From Podospora comata (taxonomy: Eukaryota; Ascomycota; Sordariomycetes; Sordariales; Podosporaceae), in NCBI GenBank assembly GCA_017354895.1, contig CP071496.1:2170001-2234000 (forward strand): DNA of 64,000 bases, given 5' to 3'. Shown here piece by piece: positions 1-12,573 of this stretch. Both the position numbers and the translations under genes were made by a program. The notes below the pieces were generated by a model, which was not told the origin of the DNA, searched no databases, and saw nothing but the letters and a program-made list of their open reading frames with translations. The number at the start of each line of letters is the position of its first letter. Position 1 is the stretch's first letter.

Positions 1-1707
1 GCCAGGAGCTGCTCGCGAGTGGACCCTACGTGTCTACTGCACGTTCATCCAAGCCCACACAGCCTTTACATCATCGCTGGTCCATGACGCCTCGGATAGA
101 TTACCTTGCACAGGACAAAGGCCCATGTCAGCAAGGTGTATACACTTCATGTGCTTGACATGCTGAAACCTCATCATTGGCCCACCTCCACACCATCCCA
201 CGTAGTCCAAACAGCCAACGTGACCGCCAACACTATAACGCTGTCAGCACTTTAACTCCCACGACATGTTGTGGGCTGCCCGCCCTCCCCCCACAGCCAT
301 CCCTGGTGATGGGCTCAAACGATCACAAAAATCCCCTAACCAGATCTTGATCACCCACCCACACCAACATCCAGCAAACCATGTGCAGCGGGTAAAGACC
401 CTCGACCAATACCGTCCCAAAAACCCGGTATCACGGGGAGGCGGCGGCACCTGCTTCCCTCCATGACGGGCACCCACACCACGAAACACACACCTGCCTA
501 CGGTTTACATGTACAGTTCAAGCGTGTGTTTCCCCAACTTTCACCGCCTTCAAACTCGTCATCTTTGACCAGCAGCTCACGCACCCATCCGTATCGATCC
601 AGGTACCAAAAGAGAGAACCTGCGTGTACTCTTATTGCTTACCCACCATTTCTCCCAGCACACATGTATATTCTCACCAACAAACACCATGGGCAATACC
701 TTGCTCTTTTCTTGCACTTGACCACCGCCGCCCCATCGGCCATATACTTACCTCCTTGCCACGACCAGCCTCTGATCACCCGTCCCTCCCACTTCCCCGC
801 CCTCCCTTCCCATCTCCCCACAATCTATCTCATACCGTCATTGGTGCTCTCGATTACGAGTTGAAGATTAGTTGGCAACATACATACCCTAGGTGTGACA
901 AGAAGAATAAGCCATGTTTGAGGTTTTCTCTCTCCCTCTCACTCTTTTGCCCCTTGGTTGATGTCACTCACCACCTACCTACCCAACTTGTCACTCCCCC
1001 AGATCAACATGCGGGCCACATACCTCCCTCCCCTTCTTTGCAGTCCAAGTAGGTAAGGTCCCCGGACACAGCATCCATCAAGGCCCAGAGCCCAGCCCGC
1101 ACGATCGTCATAGTCAGACCACTCCAGCTTCTCACGTCGTCCACAAGCAACCCAGGCCAGACCCATGTCCTCAAACAAACCTGTCTTTCGTGAATATCCA
1201 CTGCCTGATTCCGACCCGATCAAGTCCCCCATCGGCAATCCCGCATCTCACTAGTCGCCTCTGCCGATCCAACCTCTTCCCGTCCCTATCCCTCCCCTTG
1301 CCCGGCCCGGTTCAAGTCTCTCACATATCAACAACCCATTCGTCACCAAAGCAACACCCCACTCAAAAACTTGGCCAAGACAAAATCAATCACAAACCAC
1401 CAACAACAAGCTTTTCTCTTCGCGGGGAAAATAAATCTCTTAGCTCTCAACTAGTGCCAGTGAAATGTCTCAGAAACGGGCGGGAGCTCCCATCAACCAC
1501 CTTCTTTTTTCGTCTGGGCAACAAGCCAGCCAGCCAGCCTACCAGGACTTTTCCAACCCCCACAGCGACCAAAACATCACTCGTCCAATCCATCTCTCAA
1601 TAAAAGGTTGCTCATCTAATATCTGCCATTAAACCACAATGTCTACATCGTCCATTAAACACAGGCAATAGTCTATATCCCATCCCCCCTTTTAACCCCC
1701 CAAACCC
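1..1707. other. Intergenic, no gene recognised
   Basis: This C/T-rich stretch has only short overlapping open frames with no recognisable domain, no convincing splice pattern and no RNA gene. It lies downstream of the stop codon of the minus-strand transporter gene and probably includes its 3' region and the promoter of a gene outside the window. Confidence 0.5.
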
Positions 1708-3645
1708 CTACGTAGCACTAGCAAACCGACTCCTCTCCCTAATCCTTCTCCCATACCTAAAAAATATATACGGAAAAGGCATCAATCCCAAAGTAATAAA
1801 GGCCAACAACCCCGTCGCCCACTGGAACCCCAGCGCCTCATACATCTGGTACCCAAACAACGGAAAGGCGGCTATTCCCCCCCACCAGTGTCGTTAGCAA
1901 TCGTCCAGTCATTCCCAGGCCATCAAGGTACATGGAACAACGCCCCAAAACATGGTAGTTTATCTGATCCTCCCTCGTAACCCAACCCCAGCAAGTAACA
2001 AAAAAAAAAAAAAAAAAAAAAACCAAGACAATCGCCTGACCAGACAGCAGAGGACAACAGCTCTCTCCCCGGCCATCGATAGATAGAGATATCATCCCGG
2101 CCGGTCCTCAAATGTCGTGGCACCAACCAAATAAATAAAAAAACCCCCCATCCAAAGGGAATGAACGATATGAAAGAAGAGAAAGAAAGAAAGAAAGAAA
2201 GAAAGAATTTGCTTACCAGCAAATGAACACCGCACCAAAGCATTAGACGCCAAAGCGCTGGCTGCGTACCGCGGGTAGGCTGCGACCTATGTAACAAAAC
2301 CAAACGCCACCGTCTCGTATCAGCATACCTATTTCTTTCACTCTCTTCTTTTTCGCATTTTGTCCAATACATTTTCTCCAAACCAGGGTAAAAGGGGAGG
2401 GGGGGGGTGGGGGGTTGAAAGAGGGGGAGTGCAGCTGGCAGGGCCCTGCTTTTTGGTGCAGCCTCAAAAATCACCACCACCTAGCTGCCTATACTCCGGG
2501 CTGAGCTCCGTCGTCAGGGCAGGCAGGCAGGCAAACGTCAATAACACTTACAACTCCCCCCCTCTCTTGGTTGAACTTGCCTAAAAGTATGGGGAAGAAC
2601 AAGGGGTGGGTGCCATGAAATGGAAAGAAGATCAAGACTCACCAGAAAGGTAAATACCCCCGTAAAAGCGAACGACATCCTACGATGCAAAAAGCCCGGT
2701 TAGCCGCTTGAACTCCTTGCATGCTAAAAAACACAACCAACACATAACAACCCCCCCCCTTTTTTCCAAATCCAACTGCCATCAGGAAACCCCATCTTGA
2801 CAAAGCCATGACTAAACCTCAAGCCCAAAGCCAGGCTTGCGTAAGGGCGTACAGAACCGAGAGACCTGCAGCCTTTTCTTTCCCCTTCCTGGGGGCCTTG
2901 CTTCCTGCAAAGACGCGTCTCTCGCCTCCTCCATGTCTCTGCCTTCTTTTTTCTCCGCCCGTGGGGTTGAAAAAAGAAGAACAGAATGCAGAGAGACCGC
3001 CCCCCAAGCCGCCTCAAGCAGATCCCAACCTCACCCTCTCCATGAAAGCAAAATGATGATGGGATGAAAACACTCACCCAAGTCCAAAAACCCCCGACCC
3101 AATCAACGGCACAATCCAATGAATCTCGGGCGTGCTCGTAAACCCAAACCAAAACAACCCCCCCGTAATGAGCGGCGCGCCTACAATAACCTGCGGCAGT
3201 TGATCCTCGGGCTCATCCTTCAGCACCCCCGTCCTCCTCCTCCTTCTCTCCTTCAACGTATGCCGAAAGTTGTTCCACAGCGGCGTGACGCAGCAGGCAA
3301 TAATCATGGCCACCAACAACCCCGTAAACGTCAACCCAACCTGCCACAGGTTGAAGTCATGATTCGTCGTAAAGATCAGTGGAAACGCTCCAAAGAAGAG
3401 ATACAGCAGGCCCAAGAGCATGGCAGTGTAAATATTCAAGATCAAAGCCATGGGCTCAAACATCAGAATCTGGAACGGTCGCAACAGCGAAAGACCAACA
3501 GTCTTTGGAATCGACTTTGTCGACCGCTCAATCGGCGCATAATACCTCTCGTCACCCGTCTCCTTTCTGATTCTCGCTGCCTTTCTCTTCAACAGAACGG
3601 GATCTAAGTCATATGCAATCTTGTGTCAGCCAAAATAAAAAAATA

Positions 3646-3676
<31 letters not shown>

Positions 3677-4752
3677 GGGGGGGGATTGAGGCCAAAAAAA
3701 GGGGGTGGACCGGAGTTAAAAAAACAAAAAAACATACGGTACGTCTCCGGCACAAGCAACGCAATGCTCAAAAACAAGGCCCCGCTCAAAATAAGCAGAT
3801 AATAATGCATCCACCTCCACTGAACAAACATCACCATCACACCCCCAATCAGCGGCCCAGTCGACGGTCCAACAAATGGTGAGAGTGAGAAAATCGCCAT
3901 GGGCATGAGCATCTTGTCGTGGGTGAACATGTCGCTAACCGTACCCCCAGACACAGACAAGAACGCACTCCCAGCCAAACCCTGGAAGAATCTCGAGACG
4001 ATCATGGTCTGGATATTCTTCGCCAGCGCCGAAGGAATCAGAAAGATCATGAAGAACAAAAACGACGCGAGGTAGATGGGTCGTCGGCCATAAAACTCGG
4101 CCAGCGGCGACCAAAACGGACCGAGAGCAATCCCCAGGACATAAAACGACAACCCAAGCGTGACAACAATCCGGCTGCTGTTGAACTCGGACATCATGTC
4201 CGCATAAGAAGCGGTGTAAACGGCCGAACCATTCGTTCTAAATCCCAATCGTCAGCCATCCACCCAAAACTTGCCCCAGGAGAGCAAAACGCACACACAA
4301 AACGATCCCACCGAGGTGATAAAAATCACCAACCACTTCCTCCACTGCGGCATACTCCTCGGACACATCGGATCGTTATCCCCCCCATCCCACGTAACCT
4401 CGTACGGATCAGTCAACGCGTCCGGGGCATCAACCTGAGAAGAAACAGCCTCAATGTCACCACCACCACCACCAGCAACACCATCTTCCTCCGATGAGCG
4501 GTCTACCAAATCATCAACCCCATACCCGTTATTCGACCTCTCCCGGTGAAGCGACAATCTGTTCTGGCTGGCGTGACTTTTCCGACTGATTCGGGATGCC
4601 GGACGGATGGGTTCTAGCGTTGGGCCTTTGATTGAAGAGGACGACGAGTCCCGCGATGATGACCTGTCTTCATCGTCTGTCCTCTCATGTCCGGTAGTCT
4701 TTTCGTCTGTTGTCGTTGTCGTTGTTGTTGTTGTTGTTGTTGCTGTCGCCAT
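1708..4752 (-). CDS. MFS drug/polyamine transporter (DHA1 type)
   Basis: Six exons join in phase: 4295-4752, 3738-4237, 3078-3603, 2643-2679, 2217-2286 and 1708-1871, giving about 584 residues. A Thr/Ser-rich cytosolic N-terminus of about 135 residues precedes 12 predicted membrane segments. The motif-A loop reads LAEFYGRRPIYL and a second-half signature reads YPRYAASALASNALVR, both typical of the Tpo1/Flr1-like drug:H+ antiporter-1 group of the plasma membrane. It is not an NGT1-type GlcNAc permease, although it borders the GlcNAc cluster. Introns 3-5 are about 398, 356 and 345 nt, far longer than elsewhere here, and flank a 37-nt exon. Substrate unknown. Family call firm; the small exons rest on phase, splice consensus and expected family sequence. 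Confidence 0.88.
2000..2022. repeat. Poly(A) tract of 23 A inside MFS intron 5
   Basis: An uninterrupted run of 23 A (23 T on the coding strand), followed near 2175-2207 by a (GAAA)n microsatellite. Both lie inside the last intron of the MFS transporter and account for part of its inflated length. Confidence 0.9.
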
Positions 4753-6230
4753 TGTTGAACTCCTTTCCTCCCGGCAATAATTCCGCGACTGTGAGATATT
4801 GAAAAGGTGTAAAGGTGTGATGTTGAATCACCGTCGTTACAGTCAGTCACTCGTCAGGGATCACTACCCTTTACTAGTCGACCTCGGCAGTCGTCACCGC
4901 TGCTCGACGATGGAACCCTTTCGTCTGATGATGACAAACAAAACAACAACGGCAAACAGCCAAGACCACTCAGTAATAAAAGAGTTTTTTTTTTTTTTAA
5001 AAAAAAACAACCAAAAACATAAAATAAAAATGATGCAACAGAGAGCTGTTTTGGCCTGCGCGGGGAGGGACCCAGCTTCATCTTAACCCTTCTTGGGACG
5101 AACTAGGACCCTTCGAGCAGTCACGATGGATATGATTAAATCGCCTTGCCCCCTCCACTTCCCCAGCAAACACACACAAGCAGATGCCGAATACCGGCAT
5201 CGGGGGCATCCCATCCCTCCCGTCAGTCATCAACCTGTCTTGCAAAAATTTGTGTATGAAGTATCGTTTTTCCTTCCCTTTTGCTCAGGTTCCCAATAAT
5301 CACAATCCCCATCCCCACCACATCTGTCAGCACCCACCCTCGCCCCCCCCATCATCCCCCGAAACCTCCATCCCCAGTACCACAAACCCAAACAAAGAAA
5401 ACCCTCCCTCATGGGAATAAATGATCATGGACATCATGGAAAAACACTCTCCCCCCCAGTAAAAAACTGCCGTCATCGACACCACCCCAGCCCAACAACC
5501 AACCAAACCACCCCCCCGGCCCCTAAAAGCGGAGCAAAAAGCGGAGGGTCACCCCGACCACCACCCGGCAGAGCTCTTCCTTTCCTTTCTTCGGCCCTGC
5601 CATGCCATGGCCGCTACCCTTTGTCACAAGCCCAATGACAATGGGCACGGCACACACACCCCTTCGCGCTTTCGGCTCGTCGCCCCCGGGGTTAGGAAAT
5701 GATAGCATAAGCTCAGGTAGTTTAGGTGCTTATTTCCGTCAAAGAACCATTTTCACCCAAAGCCGGTGAAACCACACCTTCCCCGAGGAGTGTCGTCGGT
5801 CAAATGCCGAAAATCCCCCTAGCCACGCGACAGGACAAGAGAAAAAAAAAATGTTTCAGATCTCACCTTTGCAGATCTTAACCCCCCGGCATTTAAAACC
5901 TGACATGGGTCCGTCCGTCCCTCCGTTCGTGCATCGGCCGCCGTCAGCTCCCGGCCGGCCGGAGGGGCAGGGCAGGATATGTCGGCTCCGGTGAAACACG
6001 GTGCTTACCGGCCTTTTCGGCGCTCCTTTTGAGTAAACTGACCATGTCGCGAACGAGAACAAGAAAAGGGGTTTGCAATATCCCGCATAGCCTTAGAAAC
6101 AGTCTGTATGGGATTCCAGGCCTCTTTAAAATGCTCTCAAGGTCTATCGAGTGTCCTCCAAAGCCCAGTAATTTACTCTTCAAAACCCATCAATCTATCC
6201 TACAATGCCCATCAACCAAAACCCCCATCC
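4753..6230. other. Intergenic: MFS promoter and dac1 3' region
   Basis: This 1.5-kb spacer holds the promoter and 5' leader of the minus-strand MFS gene, then the 3' flank of dac1. A T14/A9 tract lies at 4985-5007. The rest is C-rich with only short, family-less open frames. No gene is supported. Confidence 0.5.
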
Positions 6231-7677
6231 CTAAAGCCGCCAGACACCACCCCAATTCTCCCCCTCAAAAACCATCCTCCCCTGCTTCCACACCTCCCTC
6301 AACTTCAACACCATCCCCCCACCCCCCTCCCCCGTAACCCTCTCCAAAACGACAATATCCCCATCCGTCCCATCCTCCAAAGTCCCAATGCTCCCCTCCA
6401 AACCCAACAACCTCGCCGGCCTCTCCGTCACCGCCATCAACGCCGAAACAATACGCTCATTCTCCCCCTCATCCCCTTCCAAACCAACACTCGTCGTATC
6501 AATATACCCCAAAAAATTATTCACACACTCCAACAACGTCACCGCACTCCCCGCCAACACCATCCTCTCTCTCTTTTCCTCATCCATCTTCGGAGCTATC
6601 ACCCTCCCCCTAGACTTGACAATACTCGACTTCTCGGTCCCATTCCGCCACGGATACGTCCCGTCCCCCAACCCCAGCACATGCATCGCATCCGTCACCA
6701 AGATCAGCCCCTCCGGATGCACCGAGTGCGCCAGCATAACCGCTGACTTGTGGTTGTGAACCCCATCAGCAATAATGCCATAACTGGGAGCTTCTTCATT
6801 CCCCGCCGGGATAATGATGTTGGCGATACTGAGCTCCGACTCGCGGTGACCAAAAGGGGGCATGGCATTGAAGAAGTGTGTCACCATTCTCGCGCCAGCA
6901 GCGAGTGCCTCACGGGCTTTCTCGTACGAGGCTGCCGTGTGTCCCAACGAGACGACGATGCCGTCGCCGGTGAGTGTCGAGATGATTTCCGGTCCTTCCT
7001 GGAGGAGGACTTCAGGGGCTAGGGTAACCATCTTGACAGAGTGGGGAGGGGCTCGGGAGAGGTTATAGACCGTGTCGAGGTCTTGGTAGGATTGGGCGGT
7101 GCGGAGGACGGAGCGGTCGTGGACGCCGCACTTGCATGGGTTTAGAAAGGGGCCTTCAAGGTGGGCTCCTAGGACTGAGGCGCCGCGGTCTGGGGATGGT
7201 CGGGGTGTGGGGGTGAGGAATGGAATAGCCTAGGCTGGTCAGACGGAGTGAGATTGGTAACGAGGGGGATCGTAAATGGTTTCGCACCTTATGATAGGCC
7301 TCGCTGTGCTGGCTCGTGAGGGTGGGCAGGTAAGATGTCACTCCTGTCTGAACAAGCCATTTGTTGACTTTGGTAAGTTGCTTAGGATAGTCGGAGATGT
7401 CGTCGGGGATGGTTGAGAAGTTGAATCCAATAGCGCCGTTTATTTGGCAGTCGATGAAGCCTGGGGCTATGATGCATCCTTGGAGGTCACGGACAGCATC
7501 TGGGGTTTGTTTGGAAGAGCCAATGGTGCCATTCTTGGTGTTTATCCAGAGATCTCCCTTGACGAGCTTGCCGTCTCGGAGTAGGCAGCAGTTGACGAAC
7601 TGGATGACCTCAGGCTCTCCATGATCCTGCGCTCTCGAGGATGGAGTACTCGAGGACGACGGGCGCAGGGCTGACAT
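6231..7677 (-). CDS. dac1: N-acetylglucosamine-6-phosphate deacetylase
   Basis: Two exons (7288-7677 and 6231-7229; 58-nt intron GTGCGA...CCTAG) encode about 462 residues. The enzyme removes acetate from GlcNAc-6-P to give glucosamine-6-P, the second cytosolic step of GlcNAc catabolism. Amidohydrolase (NagA) metal-site motifs are in order: HLEGPF (about residues 153-158), GHTAAS (226-231), THFFNAM (247-253), DGVHNH (286-291) and TDAM with the catalytic Asp (about 310). The N-terminal 25 residues are Ser/Pro-rich and not conserved; the chosen ATG is the first in frame. It is transcribed divergently from ngs1 across a 745-bp promoter. The fungal NagA assignment is firm. Confidence 0.95.
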
Positions 7678-8422
7678 GTTGATATTCGTGCTGGCGGCTG
7701 ATTCTAGGACATAGGTTGGCTACCTTAGAAGATACTGCTCGGGAAGAGGACTTGGAAAGGTTGAAATGCGGTTTGCGGCGGCTACCCACGAGCCATAAAC
7801 CTCCATCATGAACATCGTGCTTGCCAAATAGACTTCATCAGTCATTCTAAGAAGGCACATCTGGCGGCTTCGGGCAGAGGTAAGCAAGCCAAACCCGTGG
7901 CTATCCACGGCGATGTCATTGGAGCCCCGGTTATCGGTGCCGTCGCTGTCATGATAATAGTGAACAGCGAGTGTGTGGTTTCATGATGTCTCAGGTCATG
8001 TTGCACCGTCAAAGATGGCTGCTACTATCATTCACGATCGAGTAAACGTAGGTGGACTTTCAAATGTTCAAAAGTTCCTGGGAGGGAACAGATGTAACGT
8101 TTCTGCTTGGGGCTAACCAAAGCTTGAACGGTTGCCTGCCTGTTTCGGCTAGCGGACCGTTAAATGGCCCCTTTCCAGACGTCTTCCTCCATGTGATTGG
8201 CCCGAGCAACAGTGACAGCGTCAACAGCAGTGCTTCTTCTGCCGGCCGGAAGGAGCCTGTATGGTGGTGCTGAGGTTTGTAGGTTACACGTCCCGTCCGG
8301 CTGCTCGCTCCCCAGGCCAGCCAACCATCCCTCAACATGTCGCCTTCCATAACGTGACAATTCTCCCCGCCGTATTCCGTATCCCGTTCCCCAAGAGCCC
8401 ACTGGCATCCGGCACCGGCAAC
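7678..8422. promoter_or_regulatory. Shared divergent promoter dac1 / ngs1
   Basis: This 745-bp spacer separates two head-to-head GlcNAc genes and must contain both promoters. A CCAAT element in reverse (gattgg) lies near 8196, and a partial NDT80-type core (CGCAAA on the minus strand) near 7771-7777. The latter lacks the full gNCRCAAAW consensus and is only suggestive. Co-control by RON1 is inferred from the cluster, not shown here. Confidence 0.5.
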
Positions 8423-11409
8423 ATGGTCAAGTTGGACGGTGACTTAGACCCACTATGGCAAGATCTCGACTGGTAACCGTTTCTCCTTTGCTTTTTGCCA
8501 TGCTGTTTGTTGTCGTCGTTCTGAGTTCCTCATTCGCTGACTGTCTTGTCTCTCTCTCTCTCTCTCAGGGCCATAGGGCAGATGGTGATTATGGGATGGG
8601 ATGGCACCGAAGTCACTCCGCAGATTCGTCATCTCATCGAGGAACACCATCTCGGCTCCATCCTTCTCACAGCAAAGAATCTCAAATGTGTTTTTCGGTC
8701 CGAGAGACGTGCGCGGGTGCAATGGATGCTAACTCGTCCATGCAGCTGCCCACCAGACGGCCAAGCTCGTGCAGGAGCTTCAGACGATTGCTCACCAAGC
8801 CGGCCATCTTCAACCGCTCTTGATTGCCTTGGACCAGGAAAATGGCGGCGTCAACAGCCTGTACGATGAGGACTACATTTGCCAGTTTCCCAGCGCCATG
8901 GGCCAAGCTGCCGCTGGTAATGCTGATCTCGCATACAAAGTCGCCAAAGCTACAGCCACCGAGGTCTCGGCCGTGGGGGTCAATCTGATTCTCGGACCCG
9001 TGCTCGACGTTCTGACAAACGCTCGTTACCAGCCGCTCGGTGTCCGCGCTGTCGGGGACGATCCACAAGAGGTCTCACAATATGGCATCGCGGCTATGAA
9101 CGGCTACAAGGATGCTGGGATGGCCACTTGTGGAAAACACTTTCCTTCTTATGGGAATCTCGACTTTCTCGGGTCCAGCTTGGATGTTCCCATCATCACC
9201 CAAACCTTGGAGGAGTTGTCCCTGAGCGCCCTCGTGCCTTTTCGGAATGCTATTGCTACTGGAAAGTTGGATGCCATGTTCGTTGGCGGCTGTGGCATCA
9301 CAAACCCGTCCATGAATGTGAACCACGCCTGCCTCTCCGATCAGGTGGTTGATGACCTTCTCAGAAACGAACTTGGTTTCACGGGTGTTGCCATATCGGA
9401 ATGCTTGGAGATGGAAGCTCTTCGAAGTGAAATCGGAGTCAAGACTGGCACGGTCATGGCGGTAGAAGCCGGCTGTGACTTGGTCCTGCTGTGTCGGGCC
9501 TACGACGTGCAGCTCGAAGCCATAGCTGGCCTCAAGCTTGGTGTGGAAAACGATCTGCTCACCAAGGAGCGTATTTACACTTCTCTCCGCCGTGTTCTCA
9601 AGATGAAGAACGCGTGCACGTCCTGGGCTAAAGCGCTGAACCCGCCAGGAATTTCTCTGTTGTCCAAGATTCACCCGAGTCATCTCAACCTCTCAATCAA
9701 GGCATATGATGACTCCATCACAGTTATTAGGGATAACGAAAAGCTTCTGCCCTTGAATGAGTCGATGCACCAGGAGGAAGAGTTGCTACTCCTCACCCCG
9801 TTGGTCAAGCCTTTGCCAGCCTCGTCTTTGACCAAAAATATCCTCGAGGCGAAGAACAAGTCCGATAGCGCGCCGTCGGAACACGACAAATGGATACACC
9901 GGGATCGGGGCGTCATAATGAGTGGCGAGGGGGTGTTTCGGGAGCTTGGGAGGTCACTTGCCCGCGCTCGACGTGGCAAGCTGCTACATACCTCTTACAC
10001 TGCAAATGGTGTTAGGCCGGGTGAGTGCTTTGGACAGCTGTGATGGTAGAGAATACAATGACTAACATGGGGTAGTACATGAAAACTTGATACATCGGGC
10101 GTCCTGTATCGTTATTGTGACGGCCGATGCCAATCGAAACCTGTACCAGGCCGGGTTCACCAAGCATGTCTCAATGATGTGCTCAATGTTGAGGGCAAGT
10201 GGCCAGAAGAAATCCCTGGTCGTGGTGGCCGTCAGCTCGCCCTATGATTTCGCCATGGACAAGTCGATTGGGACCTATATCTGCACCTTTGACTTTACGG
10301 AAATGGCCATGGCAGCTCTTGTGCGCGCTCTCTGCGGAAGCTCGAGAGCACGCGGGACGCTGCCGGGGACTCTGAGAAAAAGCAGAAAGGCCGTGAAGTC
10401 GAGGCAGCACTGGCTTGTCGAGCCCTATGACAGGGACCGCGACTCCAACGGTCTCAACGATCTTTTGAGCGCTCTTGCTCGTGCTGCTGCCCCGAACCAT
10501 CGGTTTCTGACCACGACAACGGCACACTCGTTTGAGATTTTCAACCCAAACATTGAGGAGTCGCACTTTGTGGTTCGCAACAGCAGCACGCAGGCGCTGT
10601 ACGGATTCTGCGCGACGTATCACACCCAAGGGACCGGCATAATCGGAGCGATCTTCGTGGACCCTACCAAGCGCAACGTTGCCATTGGGCGTTCTCTCCA
10701 TCGCCGGGCCCTCCGAGCGTTGATTCAGAAGAGGGGAACAAAGAAGATACAGCTGGGAATATGTTTCCCAGGTGTGTTCCTGGGCATCCCGACAGACGAC
10801 GGCGGGCTCAAGACGTGGTTTTCCAACAGCGGTTGGGACTTGCAGTTTCCGCGACGGTTGGCCAACATGGTGATTGCTGACTTGAGCAGCTGGAGCGCAC
10901 CAGAGGGTCTGCTGCAGAGCATCCAACGGGCGAACATGAGCTTTGATCTTATTCATGGGTTGGAGAACGCCGAGACGGTGCTTACGCATGTAGCCGGGAA
11001 TGCGAACCCGGAGGTGTTTGAGCTGTACCGTTTGGCGTTGCAGGAGACAAAGTCGTGTGGGGTTGTTAGGGCCAAGTGCCAGAGGGGAGGGCTGGTGGGG
11101 ACGGTGATTATTTGTAGTCCTGGGAGTCCGGTTGCAGGTTATGTGCCGGCTTTGCAGGGGGGGGAGGAGGTGTTGGTTGGGGGGATCATTGCGCCGGTTG
11201 TGGCGCCTGGGAATGGGGATTTGTTGGTGATTCAGGGGCTCGCGTTGATGGGGTTGAGGCAGAACAAGGCGCACAAGTCTGGGAGGAGCGTGTTGAGCTG
11301 GGTGGGGGAGGAAGGGATGGAGGGGTTGGGGGCGATGGGGTGGGAGGTGCTGGAGGGGTGGGAGGAGTTTACTAATTCGGTTGAGAATGTGAGTTTTCTT
11401 GAGGGGTGA
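8423..11409 (+). CDS. ngs1: NGS1-like GlcNAc sensor: GH3 domain fused to GNAT
   Basis: Four exons (8423-8472, 8569-8687, 8746-10020, 10076-11409) give about 925 residues; three phase-matched introns of 55-96 nt. Residues about 15-340 form a NagZ-like glycoside hydrolase family 3 domain with QENGG, KHFP (187-190) and SECLEM (274-279). The C-terminal half carries GCN5-related acetyltransferase folds, with a motif-A-like segment RNVAIGRSL at about 681-689. Candida Ngs1, of the same architecture, senses GlcNAc and acetylates histone H3 at GlcNAc genes. The NagZ nucleophile position (SDD) reads SEC here and the Asp-His loop after KHFP is altered, which suits binding better than hydrolysis. The short first exon is supported by phase and by the conserved residues following it. 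Confidence 0.92.
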
Positions 11410-12573
11410 GATGAGATGTGTTGCTGATGTTGAATAGTGGCAGGATCTTGCTTAGGGGATTTGAGCGTCGAGGTGTTGGAAGGGGGTCAGTTTAAGGGGT
11501 CAGTTTAAGGGGTCAGCTTGGGAGGATCAGTTTGGGGCGAAGAGGGTCTGTGGTTTGCTTCGTTTGTATCCTATTGTGTGTATTCCAAGATTGTTGGACT
11601 GTGATTTTGTCATTCTACTTTGTGAAATGGTGTTATTCAGACAGTAACTTTGACCAAAACGATTACAATCGGGACCAGAGATGCCTTCTTTTCCCGCCGC
11701 CGTGCGCTGATGTATAGACACATTGGCCCCTTTTGCCTACGAGATTAAATCTAACACTAAACCACCGACGAAGCTGTGCGGCAATGACGGCTGGAGTGTG
11801 GTGTATGGCGCGGATGATTCAAGAGCAGGGCGATGCTCGGGAGGCTGGGGAAACAGTGCAGAGTTTGGAATGCTTGCGGACATACAAAAACAAGAAGAGG
11901 CAAAGAGGCAGAGAGGCTTTTAATTCTTTTGCAGAGTTTTCACACAACTCAACGCTTCAGGGATGGTAGTCTCTTTCACATGAGAAGGACACCACCTGTG
12001 AAGCTGTGAAGGAGAGTAGTTACACAGATCCCGAGGATGGGAGAGGTCTCGTTGATTCTTTACGGTTTCTGTGTTTTCTCTTTTCTCTCTGCAACCAGAC
12101 TCGGCCGCTTGCAATGGGGCTGAGCCATCCCTGGGACTTTTCGAACGTTCCGGATTATTTCGTGCTCAAAGTCCGGTCCCTAAACTCCCTTGGTAAGCTG
12201 ATGGAGCGGGGTGTTTCTCTCCTGGTGTGGAGTGTGTGGTGGATGGTAACTAGATAGGCACATGAGAGTATGTGAGCAGGTACTTCTTTCTGAGAGGTGT
12301 GGGGGGTGGGAGCAAGATTTTCCAAGAGAAAATACAGGGGGTTCCGTGCGACTAAGAGGTACGAGGGTCAATGATCAGTCATGTATACTTATGGTTTCGC
12401 GGCATGATCGTGACTTGTGGGCTAAAGTGGGCTAGAATCATCAGGATGTATGAGGTAGACATTAAAATTAACACTTATAACTGCCTAGCTAGTCCCAGAC
12501 TACAGTTGACAAATCTCGCTGTGAGATTGCCCTCCGACCGATGATGCCCTCCTTTCTACCTGGTAGGCAGTCC
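11410..12573. other. Intergenic after ngs1
   Basis: No gene is recognised. A short imperfect direct repeat (ggggtcagtttaa units) occurs at about 11485-11535 just past the ngs1 stop. The remainder has only short family-less frames. Confidence 0.5.

Noticed and set aside
4985-5007. T14/A9 palindrome as a terminator or foldback element
   Set aside because: Simple homopolymer tracts, no flanking duplication and no pairing beyond A/T runs.
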